Positions 47,567 to 59,939 of a DNA stretch of 64,000 nt are shown piece by piece. Source of the stretch: Cliona cf. orientalis. Its lineage: Eukaryota > Porifera > Demospongiae > Clionaida > Clionaidae. The number at the start of each line of letters is the position of its first letter. The stretch's first letter is position 1. The position numbers were made by a program, and so were the translations under genes. The DNA lies in the NCBI GenBank assembly GCA_963930775.1, contig OZ005689.1, positions 18,623,775 to 18,687,774 on the forward strand, given 5' to 3'. The notes below the pieces were generated by a model. The model did not search any database. It worked only from the letters and a program-made list of their open reading frames with translations, and was not told the DNA's origin.

Positions 47567-47598
47567 GGCAATACGTATGACGTCATCACCTCTTGGCC

Positions 47599-48009
47599 TA
47601 TAATCGGTTAAACATCAATCTAGCACTGCCAGATTCCGTGGCTAAATATCGAAAGAACGCTAAACATCGATCGATTGTTAAACATCGATCCCTTCGCCAA
47701 ACCTCGATCTTTTCGGTCGCCTAAACATCGATTATGAACGCTGTATCCTATAAACATCGACAGGAAGGCTAAACATCGACTCCTTGCTAAACATCGATCC
47801 CTTCGCTAAATATTGATCGATTGTTAAACATCGATCCCTTCGCCAAACCTCGATCTTGAGCCATCTTTTCGGTCGCCTAAACATCAATTATGAACGCTGT
47901 GTCCTATAAACATCGACAGGAAGGCTAAACATCGACTCCTTTGCTAAACATCGATCCCTGTGCTAAACATTGATGTGTAGGTAGTTTTGAGACAAACGGC
48001 ACCCCGTAG
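47599..48009 (-). repeat. CATCGAT minisatellite block, copy 2 (higher-order)
   Basis: On the minus strand it starts CTACGGGGTGCCGTTTGTC, has about 18 copies of ATCGATGTTTAGC at a period near 20 bp arranged as a longer unit repeated twice (the run with CCTTCCTGTCGATGTTTATA occurs at two places), and ends TTTAACCGATTATA. It is the longer, inverted counterpart of the block at 26759. Confidence 0.9.
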
Positions 48010-48675
48010 GTTCTGGGAAAACCCGGCATATCGCGAGAACGCGCAAGCAGCGCAATGCGCGCTTTTAGTACCTCAGGTCAAAAAATGTCAAAGTCGAGTT
48101 TTTGTCATATTCATATCAAAGAACCTTTCTACTAACCTTTGCCACCACCTACGGAGGGTAAACGTAAGTTACCAAGGCGAAATAAGCCTTCATTTTGACC
48201 TACCTAGTCTGTACGGCAGCCGTACACGGAGCCCGTTGCTATGGGCACTAATTAGAATTCTCTACCTAGATACAGCTAGATTCATCAAACTACTGTACGT
48301 TCGCTCACCCTTTTAGCTTCTTGGGCATCTAAGAACAATCATCTTTCGTTGTCAACAACGAAATTCAACTCTTGCTCAATCTTTACGTTCATTTCGAACG
48401 GCTCCGCCCAGGTCCATTTAATTGATTTCCGGGTCACACGTAGTATGCGGAAACGCCATACGCGTGCATAGCAACGCCTTTAGACCGTAATTTCTCGATT
48501 ATTGGGGGTGTGGTGCGATCGCAAACAAAGCGCTGTATCTCCACAACGAAGCGCACAGTCGCTCTGAAACTTGAACGCGGGTTAGCCCTATGGTAGAGCT
48601 TATCAAATAATATGTAGCTAACTAAAAAATCATAAAATTCGCTATATGCCGGGTTTTCCCAGATACGGTCACACA
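48010..48675 (-). mobile_element. TGTGACCGG MITE, copy h (left terminus replaced)
   Basis: TTCTGGGAAAACCCGGCATA starts directly after the CATCGAT block; the first 12 or so bases of the left TIR are missing. The right end reads CAGATACGGTCACACATA. The full interior is present. Confidence 0.88.
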
Positions 48676-49164
48676 TATGCTGAATGATTTACATCTGTGC
48701 TGTATCCATACTGCTGTGTAAAACTGCACCCTTTGCGAAAATTGCTGCAGAACTTTGTGTAGTGTGTCCCCAAAACTGTACCATACGTTTGAGTATAAAT
48801 CGTTACCTTACTTGGACGATCACCTCGAACAAGAAGAGTTGCACCACATTTCTTACAAGTATCATTGTGAGATATGAGTACAATACCAAGAGTATTTTTT
48901 GAGCCAGAAGGAAAACTAAGGGAATGAGTGGACTTCTTTTGCAAGCTGATTGTCTATTATAAGTGATTCTTCACTCAAGTAACGCAAATTCTCCACAGCA
49001 GTTTTGAGAACAGTCTCACAGATTGGCTTGCCTTGTGATTGTTGAGTGAGAAAGGCACTCAGTATGGACCGGTACTTTCGGAAGTCTTCTGGTAGATAGC
49101 CAACAGCAAAAAATAACCTCTTAGGAACATTCGAATCTTGCAGCTCTGCTGGTAGTGCTTCCAT
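48676..49164 (-). pseudogene. Cys-rich zinc-binding protein, N-terminal part (CxC/KDZ-like)
   Basis: The minus strand starts MEALPAELQDSNVPKRLF, continues EDFRKYRSILSAFLTQQSQ and LAKEVHSFP, then after a frame change SGSKNTLGIVLISHNDTC, CKKCGATLLVRGDRPSKV and KFCSNFRKGCSFTQQYGY. The CxxC…C…C layout resembles the cysteine clusters found with KDZ-type transposases; the match is from memory. The frame is cut by MITE h at 48675, so the rest of the protein is missing. It is divergent from the DUF3987 gene (about 250 bp between starts). Confidence 0.5.
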
Positions 49165-49415
49165 GATCAGGTTGTTGGTCAGCTTTAGAATAAACTAGTA
49201 CTCTAGTATGGCTAACAAGGAAGATTTTACACATGCCTTCATTACAATTTGTTATCCTGTCACATGATTCCTATCATTAAGCTGACTTACTATACTTAAT
49301 CTTGGGTAATTTTATTTCCTGTCACGTGACTTAAATTACATACTTTGCCTATACGCAAGTTTAATGTTCTAGGCTGACTTTTTAGTGTTTATGCTGCATG
49401 GTGGTACTTGGCGGT

Positions 49416-50843
49416 ATGGCAACTTCCAGAGAAACAAGGCAAAGGTTGGAGAAGTGTTGGACAGTAGACCTTGATTGGGATTTGTTTCCTAAGCCACTGA
49501 AGGAGGTGTGTTGATTTCCATACTTTGCATGCTCATGCATCTATTACCAAGCTAAAATCTACATCCATTCAGCTATACCAATTTATGCAGGGGTGTTTCC
49601 AATTTAGCAAAGCTTTGTGCATACCTCCTCTTGCTGTGATGGGTGGGCTGGTTACTCTGACCAGTTTTGTAATTTCTCTTGCTGTGGTCGAGGTGCTGGG
49701 AACCCAGTATTAGTGTGGCTGTCCGTCAATATGCCCACCGGGAGTTCCAAATCATCCCTATATCAATTTCTCCATGGTGTGATTACCTAAGTTAAGAAGG
49801 AATGTGGTTGCACTTCCCGAGATCCTTCCTGGCTGCTTGGAGATGCAAGCTGTGAGAAAATGGGAGACCTAATGGCTGTTAATGGAGGTCAACTTTTGGG
49901 ACTCTACGATGAGTTCTCCACCTTCTTAACACAGCTGAATCTATACAAAGGAAAGGGGCTAAATCTTATGCACGAGCTGGCTCTCTTTCTCCAATTATAT
50001 AACGGCCACCCGTGGACAAGGACGACGGGTAAGATACAGATAGTCTTACACATAGTTATACCACAGCTATTTTATGTCATGTATATTAATATCCTCCTCT
50101 GATACATTATTACTGAATTGAAAAGCACATTCCATTCTGCATAAGTCCTATGTAATTTTGTCAGTATTCCATTCTGCATAAGTCCTATGTAATTTTGTCA
50201 GTGGGCAGAGCAGGACCTATACATCCTCATGCAATTTCGTGGTTTAAACCCCATGAATACCATTAGAAGTAAATGCCAAATTTCCCCTACTGTTAATGTG
50301 TATGCATGCAAGCTAGAATTGTCAGTTCTTTGGCTCAGAAGTTGCCAGTCATGTAAACATTTTTTTAATTAATAGTAACAGGTGATGCAAATTTTTCAAT
50401 GGAGTCAACCAACTTGACAATTGGAGGTTTTAGCCAACCAGCTGTTGCCAGATCACTGATTGAGCAATCAGGGAGCTCAGAGATTGGTCTGGCTCAGCAT
50501 TATACTTTGGATTTTTCCGAAGCCATCATATTATGCCAAATTCTCTACACTGGAAGCAGTGGAAGAAAATTTCGTTGATGCTCTAGGTAACACCAAGAGT
50601 GCAGTATATAATGTACATGTGTGTGTAAGGGAGAGTATCATACTAAAAGTCTTGTGCATAATATTATAGTTGTAGCGCAACCCTGCAAAAATTTTACTAC
50701 CCACGTAAGGACTATAAAAGTGGAAAACAAGTTACTGTATGGCATTGGTTAGGTCCTCCAAAGTGGTAGCTTACATTTACCTATCCCCCTAAACTAGATA
50801 TATTGTGTCTATGACTATCTCACCTTTCCATGTTGAACCCATG

Positions 50844-50879
<36 letters not shown>

Positions 50880-53222
50880 TACATACATGTACATGCACAT
50901 ACATTTGTACATGCTTCCTAAGTTGCATTGTTTAAGTTCTTGTGGATGCCAGCTAAAATTACCAAAAATATACCACATTGCACCACAGTCTACAGCATTC
51001 GCCGAGTATTTTGATAGAGTGCAGGCCCAGCTTGAGACTTCAGCATCCATGGATGACCTACCGTCTGGTTAGTCCATCTTACATACAATCCTTACATCAT
51101 ATATACTTCCATGATTCTTGTCTCGTAGGTATGCTGAGCAAATCCAAGGGGCAGATTCTTCGTGTAGCTGCTACTCTATACACCATCTAAACAAAATGGA
51201 TTCTCTGACAGGAGAGATGGATGATGCTGTAATAACTTCAGCCATCAATGTGGTGGAGATTTGTTGTCAACAAACTGCCTTCATAGCAGGAAGAGGAGAC
51301 ATCAAAGAAGAAATAGATATCATACAAGCTAGTGAGTTCAATACAAGTGTAAACAGACAGCCAGCCACCAAGTAAATTAAAGTGATGGCCACTCACAGAA
51401 GGTGGAGCACTTTATCTTATACACTATTCATGTGCCCACAACCAACTTGCTGAGGGAGGTACACACAAACTGTCTTGCTGTGGGAGACTTGCAACCAGTA
51501 CAACACTAGCAGTTCACCTTATCACCCACAGTGACGTAGTGTGGCACATTGTGTAGCCACATCTGGTGTGTCTGGCTTGCCACTGTGCTTCATATCACAT
51601 GGACACAGCTTAACCACACTATATTGTGTGAATAGCCAGAGGTTGAGACTTTTCCTACTTAGTGCACAATAATTATTGGTACATACAATTATATTATGGC
51701 CCTAGATTTTTGGAATCAGTCATGAATGTTTAGATTGTTTTTAGTTCTGCATCTAGAGGTAGTGGCTGGTGTCAGTGATTACATACTGTACACTGTATAG
51801 TGCGAAATTTTCAAAGGAGAAACATTTGTGGATTGGTAGGAAGGGAAGCATTTCGTAGAATGTTAAACTCATCACATAATGGGTAATTTCATGGAGAAAT
51901 CTTTCGTGGGTGGCTGTAAATTTGAGAAATTTGTGAAGGTTTTCTCCCTCTTAAGTTCCTGCTACAAGGCCTGTTTGCTAACAGCAATGAACATGCTACC
52001 TCATTACACATAATTTTGTCCTGCGTTGATTTGGTGGAACCATTTCTGTAACACAGTTGAGCACATACATGTACTTGTTACATATATAAATTGTGGTATA
52101 TAAATTGTGGGGTCACTAAACTGAACCTCAGTGCAGTAGTGACAAAGCTTCTATCAATAGGTGCAACATCAAGTGGATGCGATTTTTGGGGGTCTTGATG
52201 AAGTTGACTCGGCAGCTGCTCACTGCCTTAAGCTCCCCGGAAAGCAGCTAAACCTGACGGCTCTTTTACAATATTATGCTAAAATGTTTCGGGCACATGA
52301 CTACAAAACTGGTGCCCAGGCTGCATTCGAGAGGCTGGTGAGAGATGGTCTTGGAACACAAGAACCACCTCTCGAAGAAGAAAAAAGTAAAGGGAGGTCT
52401 AAAAAGGTATTTCTACTAAGCAATAAAGAACTTGTATTTAATTGAGCCCCAGTGGCAGTGTTTCTGCTACTATACTTAAAAAGGGGTGCCCCGCCCTGTT
52501 CGTGAGTGGCTGGTTTGCAATAATGCTGACAGCTGCAACAGTGGTTTGCAGTATGGTAGTAGCTCCCAAGTGTTGTGGGTATCTCTGGCTTCCCACAATC
52601 AGCTCAGAGACACACTACTAGTGGTTGAAATGTGGTTGTACTAGTGTACATAGCACATGCACACATAGTAGATTGTGCATACACAGTGACTATCCAAGTG
52701 CACATTGCATAAGCCTGTAAAGCAAATCATTCCCTCTTCATGGTCAATATAATATCCCATAATAATATTCAATGATAGTAATGTTAACACTCAACCACCC
52801 TGTTTGAATTCAGTCCTAGAGGAAACACTGCAGTGGTAACTTAAAATGTAAGTATTGGTTTATTTCTACAGCCAATTATTTTTATCAAGCCATCTGTGCC
52901 AGACAATATGGAGGAAAAGGCAGCATTTGCAAAGAAATTGGTTAAATATGGTGTATCTCTGAAAGAATACATGAAAGCCTTGAATGAGGAGATTGTGTAC
53001 GTATAATATAGGTTAACAAGTATAGTGAATGTCAACTTAACAATCTATTTACTCTATAGGTCACCAAAAGGAAAGTCTGTGAAGAGGCCCTTAGACCTAT
53101 CTAGTGCTACACCTCCGTCACCACCGAAAAAAAAAGGAACCCCTTTACCAGAGGATGCGGTAGCTGACCGACGCTCAACCCTTCGTAGCAGCAAGAGCCC
53201 AAGCAAGTCTCCATCTAAGTAG
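49416..53222 (+). pseudogene. DUF3987-type P-loop ATPase, multi-exon, lightly damaged
   Basis: Start MATSRETRQRLEKCW (49416), donor GTGTGT after FPKPLKE. The second part reads GNPVLVWLSVN, then the P-loop MPTGSSKSSLYQFL (49728–49770), a stop at 49788–49790, then DPSWLLGDASCEKMGDLM, the Walker-B-like LLGLYDEFSTFL and ELALFLQLYNGHPWTRTTG. Later exons: NLTIGGFSQPAVARSL with a frame change into WIFPKPSYYAKFSTLE (50400–50590), AFAEYFDRVQAQLET (51000), KSKGQILRVAATLY and CCQQTAFIAGRGDI (51140–51310), LPGKQLNLTALLQYYAKMF (52220–52290), 52861–53006, and a basic Ser-rich tail with PPKKKGTP (possible nuclear signal) ending at 53222. DUF3987 proteins elsewhere are primase/helicase-like; the role in animals is unknown. 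Probably transposon-derived. Confidence 0.72.
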
Positions 53223-53435
53223 CTTACGTGATAATAACATTATTCAGTAACAATTATTACATCCCAAAGTTGACCACGTGCACACAGAGGACAAGTGTGT
53301 CGCATAATTATAATCCTGATAATAATAATATGCCATTCACGGTTGTTGTAAGCTATTATGATATCCAATTTAGTTGCACTCTTCTCAGATTTTTTGAGTA
53401 GCAATGAGCACACGGCACTTGTTTATTGAATCCAC

Positions 53436-54012
53436 ACTTGGACGGGACGGACAGCGGTAACACAAGTACAATATATTGGTACATAGGTACACAATCCCGG
53501 TGTCCCAATGGTACACTTGGACGGGACAGACAGCAGTAATACAAGTATATGTACACGTATATTGGTACGTAGGCACATCCCACTACGATCCCAGTGTCCC
53601 AATGGTACACTTGGATGCGACAGACAGCAGTAACACTAGAGTATGTACATGTATATTGGTACGTAGGTAGGTACATCCCATCCAGTGTCCCAATGGTACA
53701 CTTGGACAGGACGGACAGCAGTAACAAGTGTATGTACATGTATATATATATATATTATTGGTACGTAGGTACATATTCCACTGCAATTCCGGTGTCCCAG
53801 TGGTACACTTGGGCGGGACAGACATCAGTAACACAAGTGTGTATTGGTACGTAGGTACATCCCATTACGATCCCTGTGTCCCAATGGTACACTTGGACGG
53901 GACGGACAGCAGTAACACCAGTGTACATACATGTATATTGGCATTTATAGACACATCCCATTATGATCCCAGTGTTCCAATGGTACACTTGGACAGGACG
54001 GACACAAGTGTA
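53436..54012 (+). repeat. Minisatellite, about seven copies of 80–110 bp
   Basis: Core TGGTACACTTGGACGGGAC, then AGACAGCAGTAACAC, GTATATTGGTACGTAGG and GATCCCAGTGTCCCAATGG, repeated from 53436 to 54012 with unit lengths varying through the TACATGTATAT part. Confidence 0.9.
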
Positions 54013-54039
54013 TATTGGTACCGAATATCGTAATTGGCA

Positions 54040-55650
54040 GAGGACATAAGAAAGTCAGTACAGAACATCGGGTGACAAAAGCCAGATAATAGTAATTGGC
54101 TGTGTGAGTGCCACAGGCCATGCCATTCCTCCTTTTGTGAGATTTGATTGCAAGAGTCTTAATATGGAGTGGAGAGAGGGTGAAGTTCCCGGTACTTCTT
54201 ATGGCTTAAGCAATAAGGGTTGGGTAGATACGAAATTATTCAGAGGCTGGCTTACTGACCATTTCCTTGAGCATGCAGTTAGTGTTCGATCACTACTAGT
54301 CCTACTGGATGGCCACAACTCCCATTTCCAGCCTGACCTGATACGCTTTGTTAGGAGCATGACATCATTTTGTTTTGCTTTCCTCCCCATACAACCCATG
54401 AGAGTCAGCCTCTTGACCCCAGTATTTTCAAGCCATTAAAGCAGAACTGGCAGGATGCCTGCCATGATTAGTTCAAACCCATCCTGGTAAAGCTATTACA
54501 AAATATCAATTTCCAGAGCTCCTACACAAAGCGTGGGACAGGACCATGATATCAACAGTTACCTGCTGGTTTCAGACGACGTGGTGTGTATCCATTTAAT
54601 CCACAAGCCATTGATTGTAGTGTCAGCACTGACAATCCAGAAGCTACTCTAACAAAACCCAGTGACCAGCAACCTAAACAAGAGGATGACCTCATGGAGA
54701 ATGGAGACGAACATAGTCACAGAATTTTCAGTTGAACAAGAGGAGCGTTTCCGGGTAAGGTTTGAAGAAGGATACGATCTCATAGATCCGAAGTATCTTC
54801 GCTGGTTGGAGATTAATCATCCCATTAGCATTCCAGCCGACAGACACATGCTTGTCCTAGCTCCCGAGTTGTCTGCAGATGTCAGTGAAGACAATCCTAC
54901 TCTGATCGATGTATTCTCCTTTGTGCAGCTGTCATCACCAATTCCTACAACTGAATCTGCCGCACCCTCTAACTCTCCCTCCATTGACTCTCCTACCCTT
55001 CATGCATGATGCATGCATCATCAGCTACAAAACCAGGTGATACTCATCCTTCTTATGGATCAACTACAGAGTTGGTTAAAACTCCTCCCACTCTTGAGTC
55101 CACCCCACATGAATCAACTAAGGAGTCCATTAAGACTGTTCCTAATAAGTCTCCCACTCTCAATTCATGCACCAACACACCAATGGATCTGTACCCTCAT
55201 CTGTGGGAACAAGTTCTGGAGAATCTGACTCTGAACTAAGGTATATATCAAAGGATCTAGTGCAAGTTATATCAGAGCTAAGAAGAGAACAATGCCGGCA
55301 TCAGCTGGCAAAGAAGCGAAAAGAGACAGCAGCAGTGGCAGGTACTTCGGCTACAACTGATCCAGGTGCCTCAACAAGCTCCTCTGATCCTGGTACTTCT
55401 ACAAGCACAAGGTATAGGAATTCCTCACGCTCATCGGCGGCAGCAGCACACTCTGGCACAAGTGAGGACAATACAACTATTAACTCCAATGTATGCTGTG
55501 TTTGCTATCGCACATTCGAGGAAGATCAGCTGGAGGGCAATGGACTGGAATGGGTGCAATGTGTCTGGGAGGTGGCTACATGAAGAGTGCTTGTGATATA
55601 GATGTAGATGATCAAGATTGAGAGCTATTTTGTCCTTTTTGTGCAGTTTA
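54040..55650 (+). pseudogene. Pogo/Tigger-type DDE transposase with C-terminal PHD-like finger, N-terminus lost
   Basis: The plus strand reads IGCVSATGHAIPPFVRFD, WREGEVPGTSYGLSNKGW, RGWLTDHFLEHAVS, then LLVLLDGHNSHFQPDL with the second catalytic Asp (54304–54324). Frame changes follow, with SQPLDPSIFKPLKQNWQ and GVYPFNPQAIDCS. The tail is Ser/Thr-rich and ends in a Cys finger (VCCVCYRTFEEDQ…WVQC, then GRWLHEECL and FCPFC in other frames, 55490–55650). Missing: the HTH/CENP-B-like DNA-binding half, replaced by the minisatellite. Pogo transposases use TA targets; element ends were not found. Confidence 0.82.
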
Positions 55651-56052
55651 ATGTTATTGTGTATAACGTAACTTGTATTAACCCTTAAAAAATTCATATC
55701 TCAATAATGAAATGGTATCTTCAAAATAATTTTATACAACAAAGACAGTGAGTTGCTGGGGCATCTTCATGATTTTTGTTAAGGCTCAGGGTTGTCAGCG
55801 CAACAAGTTTTTTCCGTGACTGCTGATAATCAATGTTCTAAGGTCAACGTACTGCTGATAATGCGTACATCATGCTGCCAATAATTGATCCCCGTGCCAC
55901 GATGGTCGTAGCAGTCGCGCCAATCGGGACAAAACGAGAGTCTCTTCAAAAGTAAGTACGATTATAGAGGTCATCAAAGCAACCCTAGCAGTACAAATTA
56001 GATTCCAGGAATCGTTCCTAGGCGAGGTGCCAATAATTGATTGTTTACACTA
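55651..56052. other. No gene recognised
   Basis: AT-rich flank of the pogo remnant with a short CCAATAATTGAT repeat near 55880 and 56030. Confidence 0.4.
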
Positions 56053-56114
56053 TGTGACCATCTTTGAGAAAACCTGGCATAAGGGATTTTTTTATGAAAG
56101 TCGAGTTTGATGTA
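56053..56114 (-). mobile_element. TGTGACCGG MITE, copy i, left piece
   Basis: TGTGACCATCTTTGAGAAAACC through GAGTTTGATG; continues at 62988 after the 6.9-kb insertion. Confidence 0.8.
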
Positions 56115-56783
56115 CAGTGCTACCAAGAAAAAGGGGAGAAAAATTGCTTGCTTAAAAAAATAGCTATAACTTAGTCAATCTTGCATGTTATTCAATTGCA
56201 TGCAAAAAATAATGGCTCTAGTCCCTACTAAACAAGCATCTAAATTTATGGGATGTTACATGCAACGATACATGCTATATAAACACAAAACCACAAAAGT
56301 CTTCAAAAATATTTTAGGTTGGGAATTTCTTTAGTATTTGCAGTTAAGGGTTCAACACTGGTTTGATGAAAGATCTACAAGGTAAGTTACTGACCTGCAA
56401 CTGAAAACCCTTATCTCCGAATCGTTCATGAAATAATTTTATGGATTTTGTTACATAATATTGTAGGTTGGGATTTTGCCCAAAAATGCTAGTTTAGAGC
56501 TATAAATTTGCAGCCAGTCTTCTTTTGCAGTCTATTTTTACCTACATTAGAAGGCGGAAAATAAACCTGCAGTATTTGCCCAATCCGGACATAACGCATA
56601 TTCATCACCGAATGCTACTGAGATGATGACGTACAAGCAAACACGTGAGTTTATTCGCGTAGTACAAACGTCACACTACGTACATGGGTGGTGCCCATCA
56701 TGCAGCCAGCCGGCCAGCCGGCCAGTAATGTTAGCGATCAACGATTTGTTCGCCCATAGCAGTACTGTGCTGAGCGACGAAAG

Positions 56784-57709
56784 ATGGAGAGCGAGCTGTT
56801 GGTGTTCTTCGAGTGTCAGTGTCGAGGGGTCAAGTTTTATCAGTTACGTGATGTTAGTGTGAAGTATGGTACACCTGTAACGCTGCAGCCAGAGCCTACA
56901 AACGAGCATGATCCATACTGCGTTGCCGCTTTTGTCCCAGGAAATGTGTCTTGTACAAGAATATTATAGTTACGTGGTGTCAGAGCCCTACTCGCGAGTA
57001 CCAGGAGACAAAAACTGGAGGCACAGGGTTGTGGATCTTCACATTTTTGTAAATGGGCCACAACACTACCTACCTTTTCTCAAAGACCACCTGGGTGGAA
57101 GGCATGGTTGCTTGCATGGACTAATGGTAATATTGCCTTGAATCTGGAGGACAGATAGCTACAACTGTTTATTTTGTTGTTGTATAGTTTGGACACTTTA
57201 AGGAACAAGGCGATGTGGACAAGAGTACAAACGAGGACAACTGCAAACAAATTCAAACAATTGCTACTAATCACAGTGACAAAGTCCAGTCTACTAGATC
57301 TGCTACTTCAACTAGTGTTACTGAAATGTGTACAAGTACATCTACCTCTCTGTGTCAACCCTTCACTCAACTGGACAATATTCTTGCAAAGTCAAAGCCC
57401 ACCCACAACAAACCACTCACTTTTGGACTCAAGTCTTATTCTACATCTACTACAGCACGTGTTACAGTGACTTCAGACAACCCATTTGACTACAAAGCTC
57501 CTCTTGACATTACAACCGAAGACATTCTCAACACTCTGTTTCCTTGTACACCCCCTCCTCGTGTTATAGTGACTTCAGACAACCCATTTGACTACAAAGC
57601 TCCTCTTGACATTACAAATGAAGATGTTCTCAACACTCTGTTTCCTTGCACACCCCCTGCTAAGCAACTGACTAGTGGACGATTTACCCAGGACCTAACT
57701 CATACTTAA
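56784..57709 (+). CDS. HIRAN-like protein carried by the 6.9-kb element
   Basis: Start MESELLVFFECQCRGVKF; the first 50 residues (YGTPVTLQPEPTNEHDPYC VAAF) have the HIRAN pattern of a small strand-rich domain with EPxNxxDPxA. After a one-base frame break near 56950 comes DLHIFVNGPQHYLPFLKDHL. An intron of about 60 bp (GTAATA…TATAG, 57126–57185) leads to FGHFKEQGDVDKSTNEDN, a Ser/Thr-rich stretch and two nearly identical 36-residue repeats (VTSDNPFDYKAPLDIT, EDVLNTLFPCTPP), ending at TAA 57707–57709. HIRAN domains bind DNA ends or forks in helicases; here it would be a cargo or accessory protein. The frame break may be damage or a missed intron. Confidence 0.55.
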
Positions 57710-57942
57710 TGCCCTCTTCCCATCTCCTTGAACCCAGCCTACCGTACAACAAACTTAATCCTACAACCGACTTGTTAAAAAGCCACCAAAGTCACAAAGG
57801 AGTCCACGTTAAAGATAAGTGAAAATTATATCTTCGCCATAGGTATCTGTGCATGTACATCAAGCTATACCATGCAAGGTAATACATAGGTAGATGTGTG
57901 TGTGTGTACACAATAATTAATGTGCATACATACTCAGGCGCA

Positions 57943-58684
57943 TTAAGGACTGTGACCCGCGCGATAATGATATTCATATTAGGGTCCCCGCCCACCGCAC
58001 AGCTATCTCCCAGATCGACGAATTTTACACCGAAAATCCAGTACATACGTGATAATCCTTTGACTTTATCAATGATTCATCCATGTATAGCCAGTAGGAG
58101 ACCTTCTGAATCGCGATTGTGGAGCAGCTGACAGGTCATGTGACCTAAGCCACACCCGCTAGTAGTGAAGTATAGGAATAGGTAGACTGTGCTAGGCGGG
58201 GTGTTGGAACAAGATGGTTCGACGAGTTCTGTCGCTCATAGTACTTATGTAAGTAATATCTAAAGAACTGTCGTTTGCAATTTTTAACTTACCCCTCCAG
58301 TTTCTCAAAAGAAGGCTTTAAATAGAAAGTGGGAGTGGCACTTTTGTTGATTTTCACCTCTCTCTGCCAAATGAACGGTCATTTTAAAAATTGCAAACGA
58401 CAAAAATGTTATAAATTAAAGTAAGAAACTACTATGGCTATCTAGCTCATCCATGGCCAAGAAGTTCACCGCCTAGTTGATCCATGTTGACTGAAGTGCT
58501 TCCACGAAAATGGAGGTGTGTCCGTTGTGGTTTGATGGGCGGGGCTAAAAAGGTGACATGAGCCACATCAAAGGCTAAAGAACCTGGGATAACTGTCACA
58601 TTACTTCATTACTTTTCATTTTGCTGTAACTATGCTTACAAGACACGGTAAAAATAGTGAAATTTAGCTGGTCCCAGTCCTTAC
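57943..58684. mobile_element. TTAA-ended MITE, copy 2
   Basis: Inverted relative of 13294–14024 over its full length (742 bp). The left end is TTAAGGACTGTGACC; the right end GGTCCCAGTCCTTA has TTAC instead of TTAA. Nested in the 6.9-kb element. Confidence 0.85.
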
Positions 58685-59939
58685 TGACCTGAGTAGTTTG
58701 TTGTGCTGACAGTGCAAGTCAAAGCCAGCTGTGCAACCCAAATGAGTGTTGGTTTATTTAGACACATAATTGTGGATAATTATTAGTCCGGCTTAAGTTG
58801 ATTCTCACATAGTATTATACATACACAAATGTACATGTATACACAATTACTGTACTGTACATGAGATTTATAAACTTGCATAGCATCCTCTACATTTGTA
58901 GCATCGTGTCCTCTGTATGCTTTCTCATAATCCCGGCATGTTCGGAAGAATTTGTCCATTAAATCTTTTGTGATACTATCTAATGACTTTGGAACCACTT
59001 CCAGTAGTTAGTCAATCCGTCCATTAACAAATTTTCTTGCTTCTCATTTTGCATGATACCAGTTGCACTCTATAGGATTTAGTTCACAGTGGAACTTCAG
59101 GAAAAATATGCAAATGTGTCCACGTTGTTCCACTAATTCTTTGATAATTTTTTTTTGGATTTTTAGTCATCATTTTTACTTAATGTAATATATGTCTCTC
59201 ATTTTTGCAGTATTCAATCCCTTGGTATTGATGCCTCTCTCCTGTAGGACAAACTTCATTCCTTTAGATTGTCCATCACTAAGAACCATTGACTGATGTG
59301 TGCCATTCCAAGTGGTGTCCCTCATGATCGGTTGTTTGCCTCCTGGGTGTACATTCATGTCAGCTGCATTGAGTCCATCACTAGGATATTTTTTGTGACT
59401 TGGAGCATTAGGCCAAGCTTTGTAGATTCCTTGCTTCCTGTCACCTGCCCGCATCCTTTCTAGGCTACCGCATCTACAATTATTATTGAATTTTCAGGCT
59501 TATGAATCTCATTAGCAGGTGGCCCTTAATGATATTCATGGATGAAGCAGTCGTATAATAATTCTGCAGTATTGTGGCCAATGAATAATAAATTTTTAGG
59601 CAATAATAGATAATAACCGCCCGCCCGCATACTCTTGGCATCTTGATGGTGACGGGAAACAAGGATATTATTACTACTGGCCTTATCAAACATGAAAATC
59701 CCAGTTGCGTTGGGAAATACTCATTCAAATACATCAATAGCCTTGTCTACTTGTGCAGTGAACATAACACTGTTATAATAACCATCTTTTTGTGTTTCAC
59801 GCAGTAACCGTGCCTCTCCTTGATCATCTCTGAGATATCCGTAGCCTTCAACTACAAAATCAGACACCATTATACTTGCTCCTAAGGAATTTTGCCGAAG
59901 ACACTGAATATGACCATCACCCCAGAACCCTGTTTGATC

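Noticed and set aside
50849..50885. (CA)n run with flanking open frames
   Set aside because: Simple repeat in an intron of the DUF3987 gene; no further meaning seen.
53356..54033. Several open frames of 80–127 codons in both strands
   Set aside because: Produced by the minisatellite; periodic translation without known domain.
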